A stretch of 33,133 nucleotides of DNA from an uncultured bacterium (GTDB taxonomy: Bacteria > Verrucomicrobiota > Kiritimatiellia > CAIKKV01 > CAITUY01): positions 1-33,133 of the forward strand of contig CAITUY010000008.1 of the NCBI GenBank assembly GCA_903895695.1, written 5' to 3'. The notes beneath the pieces are model-generated. The model saw only the letters and a program-made list of their open reading frames with translations. It had not been told where the DNA came from and ran no database searches. The position numbers were made by a program, and so were the translations under genes. The stretch's first letter is position 1. Every line of letters starts with the position of its first letter. Of the stretch, positions 16,658 to 25,815 are shown piece by piece.

Positions 16658-17509
16658 ATGATCACATCCGATTGGCACCTGCATTCGCAAAACTCATGCG
16701 ATGACGCCTGCCTGGCCATGGCCGACCTGCTGGCCGAGGCGCCGCGCCGTGGCATTGTCGATCTCGGCGTCACCGACCATATTCACACGCCTTTCAACCT
16801 GCCCGATATCGAGCGTTCCCGCGCCGAGTACCTGGCCCTGTCGCCGTCCCCCCGCTTCCATTTCGGCATCGAGGCAAGCTGCGTATCGGCCTGGGAACTG
16901 AACGAGATCGCCCGGGGCAAGGCCGATAAACCCGTCTATGGGCTCCGTTCGGGCGGACCCGCCGGCGCGGCGCTGGCCTTGGGACTGACGGCCGCCGACA
17001 TCGCGCGCTTCGGCATCGAATACGTGGTGGCCGGCACCCACTGGCCGATGTATGTGCCCTTCGAACGCGAGGCGATCATCCGGGACTATCACCGCCAGAA
17101 CCTGTTCCTGGCCTGCCACCCCCTCGTCACCATCGTGGCCCACCCCTGGTGGTGGATGGGACACTGGCAGGGCGCGGACGGACGTTACATCGCCGAGCCC
17201 TGGTTTGACGATTTCGGGCACATCCCAAAATCCATGCATAGCGAATTCGCCGCCGCGGCCCGGGCGCACAACAAGGTCGTCGAGATCAACCTCTCGGCCA
17301 TGCTGCTGACCCCGCACTATCCCGACCGCTTCAAGCAACAGTACCTGGACTATCTCGCCGCGCTGAAGGCCGATGGGGTCCGACTGTCCATCGGGTCGGA
17401 CGGCCATGATCAGCACTACGTCACCGATTTCGAACGCGCGGCGGCCATGCTGCAGACGGTCGGCTTCACCGAACAGGATTTCTGGCGCCTGCCGCCCCGC
17501 ACGCCGTGA
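16658..17509 (+). CDS. PHP-domain metal-dependent phosphoesterase
   Basis: With the start at 16658 the protein has 283 residues and opens with ITSDWHLHSQNS, the first PHP motif (H7, H9). The others follow: LGVTDHIHTPF (D40, H41), HFGIEASC (the acidic ligand), VVAGTHWP, VTIVAHPWWW and SIGSDGHDQHYV. These residues bind a multi-metal centre that hydrolyses phosphate monoesters or diesters, as in histidinol phosphatase and related enzymes; the exact substrate is unknown. A GTG at 16622 and an ATG at 16655 are in frame, but AGGAG at 16649-16653 is best spaced for the ATG at 16658, and PHP proteins normally begin at this motif. The protein has no signal peptide. A HAD phosphatase follows, so the two may handle sugar phosphates, an inference from proximity. 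Confidence 0.8.
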   Translation: MITSDWHLHSQNSCDDACLAMADLLAEAPRRGIVDLGVTDHIHTPFNLPDIERSRAEYLALSPSPRFHFGIEASCVSAWELNEIARGKADKPVYGLRSGGPAGAALALGLTAADIARFGIEYVVAGTHWPMYVPFEREAIIRDYHRQNLFLACHPLVTIVAHPWWWMGHWQGADGRYIAEPWFDDFGHIPKSMHSEFAAAARAHNKVVEINLSAMLLTPHYPDRFKQQYLDYLAALKADGVRLSIGSDGHDQHYVTDFERAAAMLQTVGFTEQDFWRLPPRTP

Positions 17510-17523
17510 GAGGTTCGGCAAGA

Positions 17524-17558
17524 GAGAAGCCAGAATGCAGAAGCCAGGAGGCAGAATA
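17524..17558 (+). repeat. degenerate heptamer repeat (CAGAAGC/CAGAATG type)
   Basis: Units GAGAAGC, CAGAATG, CAGAAGC, CAGGAGG, CAGAATA follow one another with period 7 between the PHP and HAD genes. The same unit family occurs at 2850-2891, next to the deleted GH95. Confidence 0.6.
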
Positions 17559-17591
17559 GGATGAGACGTTGCTCGTGAAAGGATTCCGATT

Positions 17592-18206
17592 CTGAATACT
17601 GCGCTGTGGATCTACGACTTTGACGGCGTGCTGGCCGATTCGCTCGACATCTTCCACACGAATCTCGTCGAGGCCTGCCGCGCCCACGGCTGCGGGCAGA
17701 TTCAGGATCGCGCCGCCTTCCTGGGAATCTTCGATCACAATATGATCTCCGGGCTCCAGCAGCTCGGTATTCCCGCCGCGCTGATCACGCCGATCCTCAC
17801 CGACCTGGGGCGGCGGCTGACGACGGCGCTGGCCGACTGCCGGCCCTTCCCCGGCATCCCGGAAACCTTCCGCCTGCAGGCGGCACAAGCGCCGGTCTAT
17901 GTCGTCACATCCAACCTGACCCCGGTGGTGCGCGACTATCTAGCCCGGCACGGCATGCAGGGCGTACGCGATGTGGTGGGCTCGGACCGGGAACGGAGCA
18001 AGCAGGTCAAAATCCGCGCCCTGGCCGCGCAATGGCCCACGCTCGAGCCCGTCTACGTGGGCGATACGCTGGGCGACATGGTCGAGGCGCATGCCGCCGG
18101 CGCCCGCTCCATTGCCGTGACCTGGGGCTGGCATGACGAGGAACGCCTGCGCCGCGGACGCCCTGACCACGTCATTCACGCCCCCGCCGAATTGCTGTCG
18201 CTCTGA
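17592..18206 (+). CDS. HAD-superfamily phosphatase with a probable CTG start
   Basis: HAD motifs are all present: WIYDFDGVLADS (motif I, both Asp), YVVTSNL (motif II), a lysine in RSKQVKI (motif III) and VYVGDTLGDMVEA (motif IV), the order and size of phosphoglycolate-phosphatase-like enzymes with a helical cap. The first ordinary start codon in frame is a GTG at 17628, inside motif I, and would remove the catalytic Asp residues. The frame is open back to 17565. Within it, CTG at 17592 would give (M)NTALWIYDFDGVLADS, with AAAGGA 8 nt upstream, a good family N-terminus of 204 residues; ATT at 17589 is the alternative. A lost ATG through mutation is also possible. The gene ends 6 bp from the convergent surface-protein gene. 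Confidence 0.7.
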   Translation: MNTALWIYDFDGVLADSLDIFHTNLVEACRAHGCGQIQDRAAFLGIFDHNMISGLQQLGIPAALITPILTDLGRRLTTALADCRPFPGIPETFRLQAAQAPVYVVTSNLTPVVRDYLARHGMQGVRDVVGSDRERSKQVKIRALAAQWPTLEPVYVGDTLGDMVEAHAAGARSIAVTWGWHDEERLRRGRPDHVIHAPAELLSL

Positions 18207-18212
18207 CGGCTT

Positions 18213-21200
18213 CTACATGATCGTGAAGAAGGTCCCGGGTGGGTAGACTCTTTCCACATACACGGAGTGGACTCCGCCCGTGAGGACTATGGAGACCGGC
18301 CCCGCGTTGCTGGCGGCATCGGCGAGCAGGTTCGTCAGCAGAACGCTGTTGTCGTACACCCGGTACTTGAAACCCGGAGTGAGCCCGCCAACCGTGTAGG
18401 TCACGCGGTTGCTCAACAGGTTCCCAGTGGCCCATTCCATCGAGCTTTCGTCCCACTTGAGACCCTTCACCGTCCATTGCGTAATCGCGCGCGTCACTTT
18501 CACTCCGTTGGAGTTATCGTTGACGCCGTAGTCGCTCCGGATGCTCATCCCGAGGTCGTTCAACGGCAATTGGCAGTTGAACCATGTACCCGTCGCGGGC
18601 GGCGGCTGAGCTGGGTCCGTCCATGTGCCGCCGGCGGCCGAGAGGATGACCGAAGAGGTGTTCGTGACACACTCGATTGCGATGCGTCCACCGCCGCCGT
18701 CCGGGTGCGCAAGCGACCCGCTACCGCCCAGGTTCTTGGCCAGCAGATTTCCACTCCCGCTCAGCATCCGGGTCTTCAGCCAGAGGCTACCGCCCGAAGC
18801 ACCGTCGAAGCCGCCGAGTCCGTTGACCTCGATGGTCCCGTTCACGACGATGGAGTTTGTCGTGACGATCTTGATGGCACTGCCGCCCGACTGGGTCCCA
18901 CCGCCGCTTCCAAGGGCCGTCGGCCGTGACAGGGAGCCGTAGGGTGCCTTGGCGGGAGCACTGCTGCCACCCCCTCCGCGCCCCCCATAGGACGCACCAG
19001 GTCCGTTGTACGCACCCGGAGCCGGCCCCTGGTACGCTGGGAATCCCAGCGCCGTGCCGTTGATGGATCCGTCTACGAACGCGTTGGCCGCGCTGATCGC
19101 GACACCGGCGCCATGCTTCGTGCCGGACGTGCCGCCGGAGTCCTGATTGGTGATGGCCGTATTGCCGAGAGGGTAGATCACCGCGTTCGAGCGGCAGGTC
19201 AGGTCGCCCGCCAACGTGTAGACACCCTTCTGGGGCAGGTACAGGTAGCCGCCATCGATCACCCCGGCGCTCGCCGACGCGACTGTGATGCTGCCGGTCA
19301 TGGACACGGCATCCACGTCCGCCGCGCCAACCGAGTTCCCGTTCGTGTCGATGTCGAACCGCAACATCGCATTACTGACCAGGAGATCGCGGATGGTGTA
19401 CGTGCCGTTGTGTAGGAAGAACATACCCGACTGGTCCAGGTTCGCGATCGTGACTGTACCCAAGTTCTGTGTGCTGCCCACCGGGTACCAGTACTGGTAC
19501 CCGCCCGTCGTAATCGCAAGGTCGCCCGACGACGGCAGGAAGCCCGGCGCCCACAACGTCCCGGGCTGGCTGGCATAGGCGCCGGTATCCGTCCGGATAC
19601 CGCCGGCGGCGGACACGACGCCGGAGAAGGTCGTGTTTGTGAACGCGAGCGCGATGCGTCCGCCGCCGCCCGCGCCCGTGGCGTTGCCGTTACCGCCGCT
19701 GGCATCGATACGGCCGCTGCCGGCGAGATTGCCGCACACCAGCCAGATGCTGCCGCCAGCCCCGCCGTCGTGACCCGCCGACGACCTGGCCGTGATGGTG
19801 CCGTTGACGGTCAGGGTGTTGACCGCCGCAATCTTCACCGCGCCGCCGCCGGCGCCGCCGGCGATGTCGTAACCGCCGCTGCCCAGCGCCGTGGGCTGGG
19901 TCAGCGACCCGTAGGGCGCGACGTTCCGGCTTCCGCGCCCGCCATACGACGCGCCGCCGACGTTGCTGTCGCCGGCCGCGGGGCCCGAGGCGGCGGAGAA
20001 CCCCAGCGAGTCGCCGTTGATGGTTCCGGCAATCGTGGCGTTCGCGCAGGTCAAGGTAAGCCCCGCGCCGTGCGGGGTGCCGACGGTTCCACCCGATGCC
20101 GCATTGACGTTGGTCTGGTTGCCCAGCGGGTAGATGATGGTATTGGTGGCGCACCGGAGATCTCCAGCCAGGGAGTAGGCGCCCGCCGACGGGAGATACA
20201 AGACGCCCTGGTCAATCGCCGTGGCGCTCGCGGAGGCCACGGTGATGCTCCCCGTGATGGAAAGCGCGTCCAGCGCCATCGCGTTGTTTGTCGCGACGCC
20301 GGAATCGTTGATGTCGAACCGCAGCAGGGCGTTGCTCACCACCAGATCGCGGATGAAGCAACTGCCGTTGTGCAGGAAGAACATGCCCGACTGGTCCAGA
20401 TTCGCGATCGTGACCGTGCTGAAGCTCTGCGTGCTCCCAGCCGGGTACCAGTACTGGTAGCTGCCCGCAGTGATCGCGAGGTTTCCGGTCGAGGGAAGGA
20501 AACCCGGCGCCCAGAGCGTTCCGGGCTGGCTGGCCAGGGCGCCGTCCGTCGTCCGGATACCGCCGGCGGCCGACACGACGCCCGAGAAACTTGCGTTTGT
20601 GAACGCGAGCGCGATGCGTCCGCCGCCACCCGCGCCCGTGGCAGTGGTGTTGCCGCCGCTGGCATCGATACGGCCGCTACCGGCGAGATTGCTGGACACC
20701 AGCCAGATGCTGCCGCCGGCCCCGCCGTCGTGCCCCGCCGTCGCCTTGGCCGTGATGGTGCCGTTGACGGTCAGGGTGTTGGCCGCCGCAATCTTCACCG
20801 CGCCGCCGCCGGCGCTGAGGTTGCCGCCGCTGCCCAGCGCCGTGGGTTGGGTCAGCGAACCGTAGGGCGCAAGGTTCCCGCCTCCGCGTCCGCCATGCGA
20901 CGCCCCGCCGCCGTTGGAGGCGGTTCCCGCCGGACCTGACGCATCGGCGAATCCCAGCGAGTCCGCGTTGACGGTTCCGTTGATCAGCGCGTTGCCGCCC
21001 ACGGTGATCACGCGGCCCGTGCCGTTGCCGTTCGTCGAACTGGCCGTGCATTCGATGGTGGCGCTGCCGTTCAGATACAGGTCATTGAAGATGGTCAACC
21101 CCGCCGCCACCAGATTGGAGAAGGTCAACTTGCCCGTGTAAGTACCGGTCACACTCAGGCTGCTGATCGTGACGTCCCCGCCGATCACGATCGTCGCGCT

Positions 21201-24200
21201 GCCGCTGTTGATCACCGCGCTGTCGATCACGTCGGGCACGCCGAGCGACCAGTTCACCGAGTTGGTCCAGTAGCCGGTCCCGGAGCCGAGCGTCCAGGTG
21301 GTCGTCTTTCCGCCTGGTACGGCCAGCGCGCACGTAGCGCTGTTCGACGTGCCGATGGCGTAGGGACCGGGCGCCAGCGTCAGGATGACCGTCTTCGCCA
21401 CATCCATCTTGTAGACCGGCGTCACGGTGACCGTGCCCGTTGTCTGGCCTTGCGGGATGATCACCGCGCCGCTGACCGGCGCGATGGCGTAATCTGCAGG
21501 AGAGGCCGCCGTGCCGCCCAGTGAGTAGTTCACCACCAACGCCTCATTCGTGCAGGTGGCCGGACGCGTCACCGTGAACGCCGCCGTGTCCCCCGCCGCC
21601 GTGCGGCCGGTCGGGTCCGAAGCCCAAACGGTCAACGCGCCGCTGATGAAGGACACCGGCGGACCCGCCACTGTAGTCCCCGAGTTGTTCGAGGCGATGT
21701 AGGTGTAGTAGTAGGTCCTGTCCGAACTGATTCCGCTCACGATGTTGGTGCTGAAGGGCGTGTTATTGGCCCACGCCGGGTTCACCGCCCCACCGTTGAA
21801 CCAGTTGGTGTTGGCCCAGGCGTTCGTGTCCGTCCCCCAGTACACCCCCACCGCGCTCGCCGAGGTGCCGATGTTGGTCAGGGTCCCGTTCAACGTCGCG
21901 GCGTTGGTCGCCACGCCGGTTGCCACCTCGTTTCTGACCTTGGGCGGCGTACCGAGCAGCACCACGACGGTCGGCGTCGCCCCCACGCAGGTGCCGTTGG
22001 CCGTCGGCACGGTCACCGTGTAGGTGTATGAACCCACCGGCGGCGTGTCGGTCACGTTTTGACCGCTGGCCGAGAATCCGCCGCCGCTCCGGGTCCAGTT
22101 GTAGGCCAGCGCGCCGGGCACCGTGGATGCCGAGAGATTCAGCGTGTTGCCGGCCACGTTCGTGGAAGCGTCACTGCTCGCCGTCACGGAGTAGACCGTG
22201 ACTGTGGCGCTGCCGGACGACGTTCCAAAGACAGGCCCGATGGAGACCGCCGTAACGGTGTAGACCGTCGTCGTGACGGGGCTGACCGAATACGTGGCCG
22301 GGCTGGCGGCGACGTTGTTCTGCACGAAACCATCCGACCAGGTGAGTGCCCATGGCCCGATGCCGGTCAAGACCGCCTGAATCGTCGCCGAGCCGCCGGG
22401 AGCGATCGCGGTCGAGCCGCTCACGGTGGCCGTCGGCGGGTCGACTGCCGGGAGATCGACCCTCACCGTCAGCGGGGCCGTCAACGGCAGAGGCCCGATG
22501 GTGAGCAAACCGGCAACCGACGTGGTCTGCGTCGCCATGAGAGTCGAGTTGGTATAGACGACCATGTTGGTACTTCCGGGCAAGGGGCCGACCGTGTACG
22601 TCACGGTATTGCTCAGCGGGTTGCCGGTGGCCCATTCCGTCGAGGTATCGGTCCAGGCCAGGGTTTGGGCCGTCCACGTACTGATCGTGCGAGTAACCTT
22701 CACGCCATTGGAGTTGGCATTCACGCCATAGTCGCTTCGGATACTCACCCCGAGGTCGTTCGTCGGCGACTGGCAGTAGAACCAGGAGCCTGTTCTGGAA
22801 GCGGGGTTTCCGCCCGCGCCACCCTTCGCCGAGAGCACGCCGGAGAAGGCGTCCGTGGCATACTCGATCGCGATGCGTCCGCCGCCGCCGCCCCCGTAGG
22901 TCGGGGCGGAGGAGCTATCGCCGCCATCCGCGCGCAAGGTCCCGCTGCCGCTCAGCGCCTTGGTTTTCAGCCAGATGCTGCCGCCGGAGGCCGCATCATG
23001 ATCGACGGCTCCACGGACGACGATGGCACCATTCAGCGTGAGCGAGTTGGTGACTTGAAGCTTGACCGCGCCACCGCCGTGCGTGCCCCCCGTGTTGTCG
23101 CCTCCGCTGCCAAGCGCGGTCGGCCGCGACACGGATCCGTAGGGTGCCTTGGAGTTCGGCCTGCCGCCCGCGCCACCATACGAAGCGCCGTAGTTGTTGT
23201 AGTAGGCTGCACCGGGACCGGTCTTGGTGTCGAAACCCTGATAATCGCCGTTGATCGTGCCGTCGATGTACGCGTTGGCTGCGCTTACCGACACACCAGC
23301 GCCATGGTTCGTGCCTGACGTACCGCCGGAGTCTTGATTGGTGATGGCCGTATTGCCGACAGGGTAGATCACTGTGTTCGACCGGCAGGTCAGGTCGCCC
23401 GCCAACGTGTAGACACCCTTCTGGGGCAGGTACAGGTAGCCGCCATCAGTCGCCCCGGCGCTCGCCGACGCCACCATGATGCTGCCGGTCATGGACACGG
23501 CATCCACATCCGCCGCACCGACCGAGTTCCCGTTCGTGTCGATGTCGAACCGCAACAGCGCATTACTGACCAGGAGATCGCGGATGGTGTACGTGCCGTT
23601 GTGCAGGAAGAACATGCCCGACTGGTCCAGGTTTGCGATCCTGACTGTACCCAAGTTCTGTGTGCTGCCCACCGGGTACCAGTACTGGTAGCCGCCCGCC
23701 GCGATCGTGAGGTCTCCCGTCGAGGGGAGAAAACCCGGTGCCCAGAGCGTGCCCGGCTGACTACCAGTGCCATCCGTCTTCAACCCTCCGGCAGCGTCGA
23801 CGATCCCGGAAAATGTGCAATTGGTAAAATTGAGAGCGATGCGGCCCCCGCCGCCCGAACCTGTACCATTGTTGTTCCCCCCAGTGGCGTACAGATTGCC
23901 GCTGCCCGTGAAGTTGCTGCACACCAGCCAGATGCTGCCGCCAGCCCCGCCGTCATGACCCAACAGCGCCCTGGCCGTGATGCTGCCGTTGACGGTCAGG
24001 GTGTTGGCCGCCGCGATCTTCACGGCCCCGCCGCCCGGGCTGCTCCAGCCGCCGCTGCCCAGCGCCGTGGGCTGGGTCAGCGAACCGTAGGGTGCGAGAT
24101 TCCGGCTTCCGCGCCCGCCATACGACCCGCCGCCTGAGTTGTTATTGCCGGCCGCCGGGCCTGTCGCATCGGCGAAGCCCTGGGAATCCCCGTTGATGGT

Positions 24201-24674
24201 CCCGACAATCGTGGCGTTCGCGCAGGTCAGGGTAAGCCCTGCGCCGTGCGGGGTCCCGACGATTCCGCCCGAAGCCGCATTGACGTTGGTCTGGTTGCCC
24301 AGCGGGTAGATCACGGCATTCGTGGCACACTGGAGATCTCCGGCCAGGAAGTAGGCGCCCGCGGACGGCAGGTACAGGACGCCCTGGTCAACCGCCGCGG
24401 CGCTCGCGGCGGCCACGGCGATGCTCCCTGTGATGGAAAGTGCATCCAGTGCCATCGCATTGCCTATCGCAACGCCGGAATCGTTGATGTCGAACCGCAG
24501 GAGGGCGTTGCTGACGACGAGATCGCGAATGTTGAGGGTGCCGTTGTGCAGGAACAGCATGCCCGACTGCTCCAGGTTCGCCACCGTGACGGCGCCCCAG
24601 TTCTGGGTGCTGCCCACCGGGAACCAGTACTGGTAACTTCCGAACGTGATCGTCACGTCTCCTGACGACGGCAA
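18213..24674 (-). CDS. giant repetitive secreted protein, main part (downstream of a frameshift)
   Basis: This 2153-codon frame continues the gene that starts at 25552, after a frameshift near 24700. The upper start used here is only the first available start codon (TTG). The protein is rich in Gly, Ser, Thr, Ala and Asn and built from modules with marker motifs: YGGRGSRN.APYGSLTQPTAL, GHDGGAGGSIWL, GGGGRIAL, QPGTLWAPGFLPS, YQYWYPVGST and LRFDI. A middle stretch (about 22500-21300) has Ig/PKD-like segments, a fibronectin-like segment and a Calx-beta-like segment (AAFTVTRPATCTNEALVVNYSLGGTA). A second WTLGSGTGYWTNS motif near 21290 starts a second block of modules. The end (GVHSVYVERVYPPGTFFTIM) has no recognisable anchor or sorting signal. 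Such proteins are probably surface or extracellular, perhaps adhesive or glycan-binding; no enzyme motif is seen. Confidence 0.75.
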   Translation of the reverse strand: MPSSGDVTITFGSYQYWFPVGSTQNWGAVTVANLEQSGMLFLHNGTLNIRDLVVSNALLRFDINDSGVAIGNAMALDALSITGSIAVAAASAAAVDQGVLYLPSAGAYFLAGDLQCATNAVIYPLGNQTNVNAASGGIVGTPHGAGLTLTCANATIVGTINGDSQGFADATGPAAGNNNSGGGSYGGRGSRNLAPYGSLTQPTALGSGGWSSPGGGAVKIAAANTLTVNGSITARALLGHDGGAGGSIWLVCSNFTGSGNLYATGGNNNGTGSGGGGRIALNFTNCTFSGIVDAAGGLKTDGTGSQPGTLWAPGFLPSTGDLTIAAGGYQYWYPVGSTQNLGTVRIANLDQSGMFFLHNGTYTIRDLLVSNALLRFDIDTNGNSVGAADVDAVSMTGSIMVASASAGATDGGYLYLPQKGVYTLAGDLTCRSNTVIYPVGNTAITNQDSGGTSGTNHGAGVSVSAANAYIDGTINGDYQGFDTKTGPGAAYYNNYGASYGGAGGRPNSKAPYGSVSRPTALGSGGDNTGGTHGGGAVKLQVTNSLTLNGAIVVRGAVDHDAASGGSIWLKTKALSGSGTLRADGGDSSSAPTYGGGGGGRIAIEYATDAFSGVLSAKGGAGGNPASRTGSWFYCQSPTNDLGVSIRSDYGVNANSNGVKVTRTISTWTAQTLAWTDTSTEWATGNPLSNTVTYTVGPLPGSTNMVVYTNSTLMATQTTSVAGLLTIGPLPLTAPLTVRVDLPAVDPPTATVSGSTAIAPGGSATIQAVLTGIGPWALTWSDGFVQNNVAASPATYSVSPVTTTVYTVTAVSIGPVFGTSSGSATVTVYSVTASSDASTNVAGNTLNLSASTVPGALAYNWTRSGGGFSASGQNVTDTPPVGSYTYTVTVPTANGTCVGATPTVVVLLGTPPKVRNEVATGVATNAATLNGTLTNIGTSASAVGVYWGTDTNAWANTNWFNGGAVNPAWANNTPFSTNIVSGISSDRTYYYTYIASNNSGTTVAGPPVSFISGALTVWASDPTGRTAAGDTAAFTVTRPATCTNEALVVNYSLGGTAASPADYAIAPVSGAVIIPQGQTTGTVTVTPVYKMDVAKTVILTLAPGPYAIGTSNSATCALAVPGGKTTTWTLGSGTGYWTNSVNWSLGVPDVIDSAVINSGSATIVIGGDVTISSLSVTGTYTGKLTFSNLVAAGLTIFNDLYLNGSATIECTASSTNGNGTGRVITVGGNALINGTVNADSLGFADASGPAGTASNGGGASHGGRGGGNLAPYGSLTQPTALGSGGNLSAGGGAVKIAAANTLTVNGTITAKATAGHDGGAGGSIWLVSSNLAGSGRIDASGGNTTATGAGGGGRIALAFTNASFSGVVSAAGGIRTTDGALASQPGTLWAPGFLPSTGNLAITAGSYQYWYPAGSTQSFSTVTIANLDQSGMFFLHNGSCFIRDLVVSNALLRFDINDSGVATNNAMALDALSITGSITVASASATAIDQGVLYLPSAGAYSLAGDLRCATNTIIYPLGNQTNVNAASGGTVGTPHGAGLTLTCANATIAGTINGDSLGFSAASGPAAGDSNVGGASYGGRGSRNVAPYGSLTQPTALGSGGYDIAGGAGGGAVKIAAVNTLTVNGTITARSSAGHDGGAGGSIWLVCGNLAGSGRIDASGGNGNATGAGGGGRIALAFTNTTFSGVVSAAGGIRTDTGAYASQPGTLWAPGFLPSSGDLAITTGGYQYWYPVGSTQNLGTVTIANLDQSGMFFLHNGTYTIRDLLVSNAMLRFDIDTNGNSVGAADVDAVSMTGSITVASASAGVIDGGYLYLPQKGVYTLAGDLTCRSNAVIYPLGNTAITNQDSGGTSGTKHGAGVAISAANAFVDGSINGTALGFPAYQGPAPGAYNGPGASYGGRGGGGSSAPAKAPYGSLSRPTALGSGGGTQSGGSAIKIVTTNSIVVNGTIEVNGLGGFDGASGGSLWLKTRMLSGSGNLLAKNLGGSGSLAHPDGGGGRIAIECVTNTSSVILSAAGGTWTDPAQPPPATGTWFNCQLPLNDLGMSIRSDYGVNDNSNGVKVTRAITQWTVKGLKWDESSMEWATGNLLSNRVTYTVGGLTPGFKYRVYDNSVLLTNLLADAASNAGPVSIVLTGGVHSVYVERVYPPGTFFTIM
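19091..19500. repeat. long direct repeat inside the giant protein gene, copy 1
   Basis: This stretch matches 23282-23691 without gaps at a constant offset of 4191 bp (1397 codons). A hand count over about 350 bp gives roughly 18 differences, mostly at third codon positions. It encodes the storage of marker motifs YLPQKGVYTLAGDLTC to YQYWYPVGS. Confidence 0.65.
23282..23691. repeat. long direct repeat inside the giant protein gene, copy 2
   Basis: This is the partner of 19091-19500. It belongs to a larger duplication: a three-module block from about 25480 to 22600 corresponds to one from about 21300 to 18400, the offset changing by only 15 bp or so along the way. Confidence 0.65.
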
Positions 24675-25552
24675 GTAGCCCGGCCACCACAGCGTGCCGG
24701 GCTGGCGATACTGCCATCCGCGGGTTTCATTCCGCCAGCCGCCGTGACGGACCCGGAAAACGTGGAGTTGGTGACAGCGACGGCGATACGGCCCCCGGCG
24801 CCCGAACCTGTGCCACTCCAGTTCCCACCGTCGGCGTTTAGCGATCCGACGCCGGCAAAGTTACTGGCTATCAGCCAGATGCTGCCGCCGGATCCCGCGT
24901 CGTGACCCGCGGCAGCTCTGGCCGAGATCGAGCCGTTCAACGTCAGGCTGTTGGAGACCACGAGCATGACCGCGCCACCACCGGCACTGCTATTTCCGCC
25001 GCTGCCCAGCGAGGTGGGCTGGGTCAACGAACCGTAGGGCGCTACATTGCGGCTTCCGCGCCCGCCGTGCGATGCGCCGCCGGCGTTATTCGCGCCGGCC
25101 CCGGGCCCTTGCGCGTCAGGGAATCCCAGGGAGTCCGCGGTGATCGTGCCGTTAACGACGGCGTTGCCGCCCACGGTAATCACGCGGCCTGTGCCGTTGC
25201 CGTTGGTCGAACTGTAGGTGCATTGGAGGGTCGCGTTGGTCTTCACGTACAGGTCGTTGGCGACATACAGGCCCGCCGACACGCCGGTGGAAAACGTGAG
25301 CGTGCCTGTGAACGTGTTGGTGATGTTCAGGCTGTTGATCGTGACATCGGCGGTGAGGGTGACTGTCGCCGTACCGTTTGTGAACAACACGTCATCGGCT
25401 GGTCCCGGCACCGCGGCCGTTGACCAATTCGCCGAGTTGGTCCAGTAGCCGGTCCCGGAACCGAGTGTCCAGGTCGCCGCCTGCGCAGCGCCCGCCGCCC
25501 CCAGCGCCAACACCGCCGCCGCCAACCTGATCTTCCATCCCGTTGTTTTCAT
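24653..25552 (-). CDS. giant repetitive secreted protein, N-terminal part (ends at a frameshift)
   Basis: The protein begins MKTTGWKIRLAAAVLALGAAGAAQA, a clear signal peptide, then WTLGSGTGYWTNSANW and the first module (HGGRGSRNVAPYGSLTQP, GHDAGSGGSIWL, GAGGRIAV). The ATG at 25552 is chosen because AAAGGA lies 6 nt upstream; an in-frame GTG at 25568-25570 has no such site. After ADGSIAS the sequence leaves the module pattern and stops at 24653, whereas the frame opened at 24674 resumes it exactly (LPSSGDVTI). The other modules contain the tetranucleotide TGGC twice at this spot on the plus strand (GGGCTGGCTGGC); here it occurs once. Restoring it joins the two frames into one protein of about 2446 residues. 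It is either a true inactivating or phase-variable mutation or a sequencing error. Confidence 0.75.
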   Translation of the reverse strand: MKTTGWKIRLAAAVLALGAAGAAQAATWTLGSGTGYWTNSANWSTAAVPGPADDVLFTNGTATVTLTADVTINSLNITNTFTGTLTFSTGVSAGLYVANDLYVKTNATLQCTYSSTNGNGTGRVITVGGNAVVNGTITADSLGFPDAQGPGAGANNAGGASHGGRGSRNVAPYGSLTQPTSLGSGGNSSAGGGAVMLVVSNSLTLNGSISARAAAGHDAGSGGSIWLIASNFAGVGSLNADGGNWSGTGSGAGGRIAVAVTNSTFSGSVTAAGGMKPADGSIASPARCGGRATCRRQET

Positions 25553-25566
25553 GCCGTGTCCTTTCT

Positions 25567-25766
25567 TCACCGCGCCTCAGCGCCTCTGCGCGATACCCCC
25601 TCCACCCTCAACCATTCGAATTCGTCCTTGTCTGACTCTGGCGCCAGCAGGAGCACCCCGTCCAGTCGCCGTGCGTCGAGGTCCTCGACCCGTTGCGTGT
25701 GGCCGCCAAGTCCCCCGTTGGCCTCCGAGATGTTCAGATACGCCCTGGTGGGTTTTCTTAATGAGT
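25567..25766 (-). other. open frame without start codon, possible gene remnant
   Basis: The minus strand is open for about 65 codons between two TAA codons and a TGA. Its translation looks protein-like: AYLNISEANGGLGGHTQ, then RVEDLDARRLDGVLLLAPES and DKDEFEWLRVEG. I do not recognise it and there is no plausible start. Its end (about 25567-25595) overlaps a GAGGCGC-type low-complexity stretch common in intergenic DNA. It may be the tail of a gene lost upstream of the giant protein gene, or chance in GC-rich DNA. Confidence 0.25.
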
Positions 25767-25786
25767 GTTATTACAAGGAAGCTTTC

Positions 25787-25815
25787 AGTCTATCAGGGTG
25801 GTTTGCTTGCCTCAA
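25787..25815 (-). promoter_or_regulatory. weak candidate promoter of the giant secreted protein gene
   Basis: On the minus strand TTGAGG (25815-25810) and TAGACT (25792-25787) are separated by 17 bp; each matches 4 of 6 consensus bases. It lies in AT-rich DNA and would give a leader of about 230 nt. Confidence 0.22.

Noticed and set aside
22059..23318. 419-codon plus-strand frame within the giant protein gene
   Set aside because: It is antisense to repetitive Gly/Ser/Thr-rich modules and shows Arg-rich, disorder-like translation with no start signals.
18213..24674. Autotransporter or PEP-CTERM protein
   Set aside because: The C-terminus ends in YPPGTFFTIM with no beta-barrel pattern, PEP motif or transmembrane anchor, so a sorting mechanism cannot be named.
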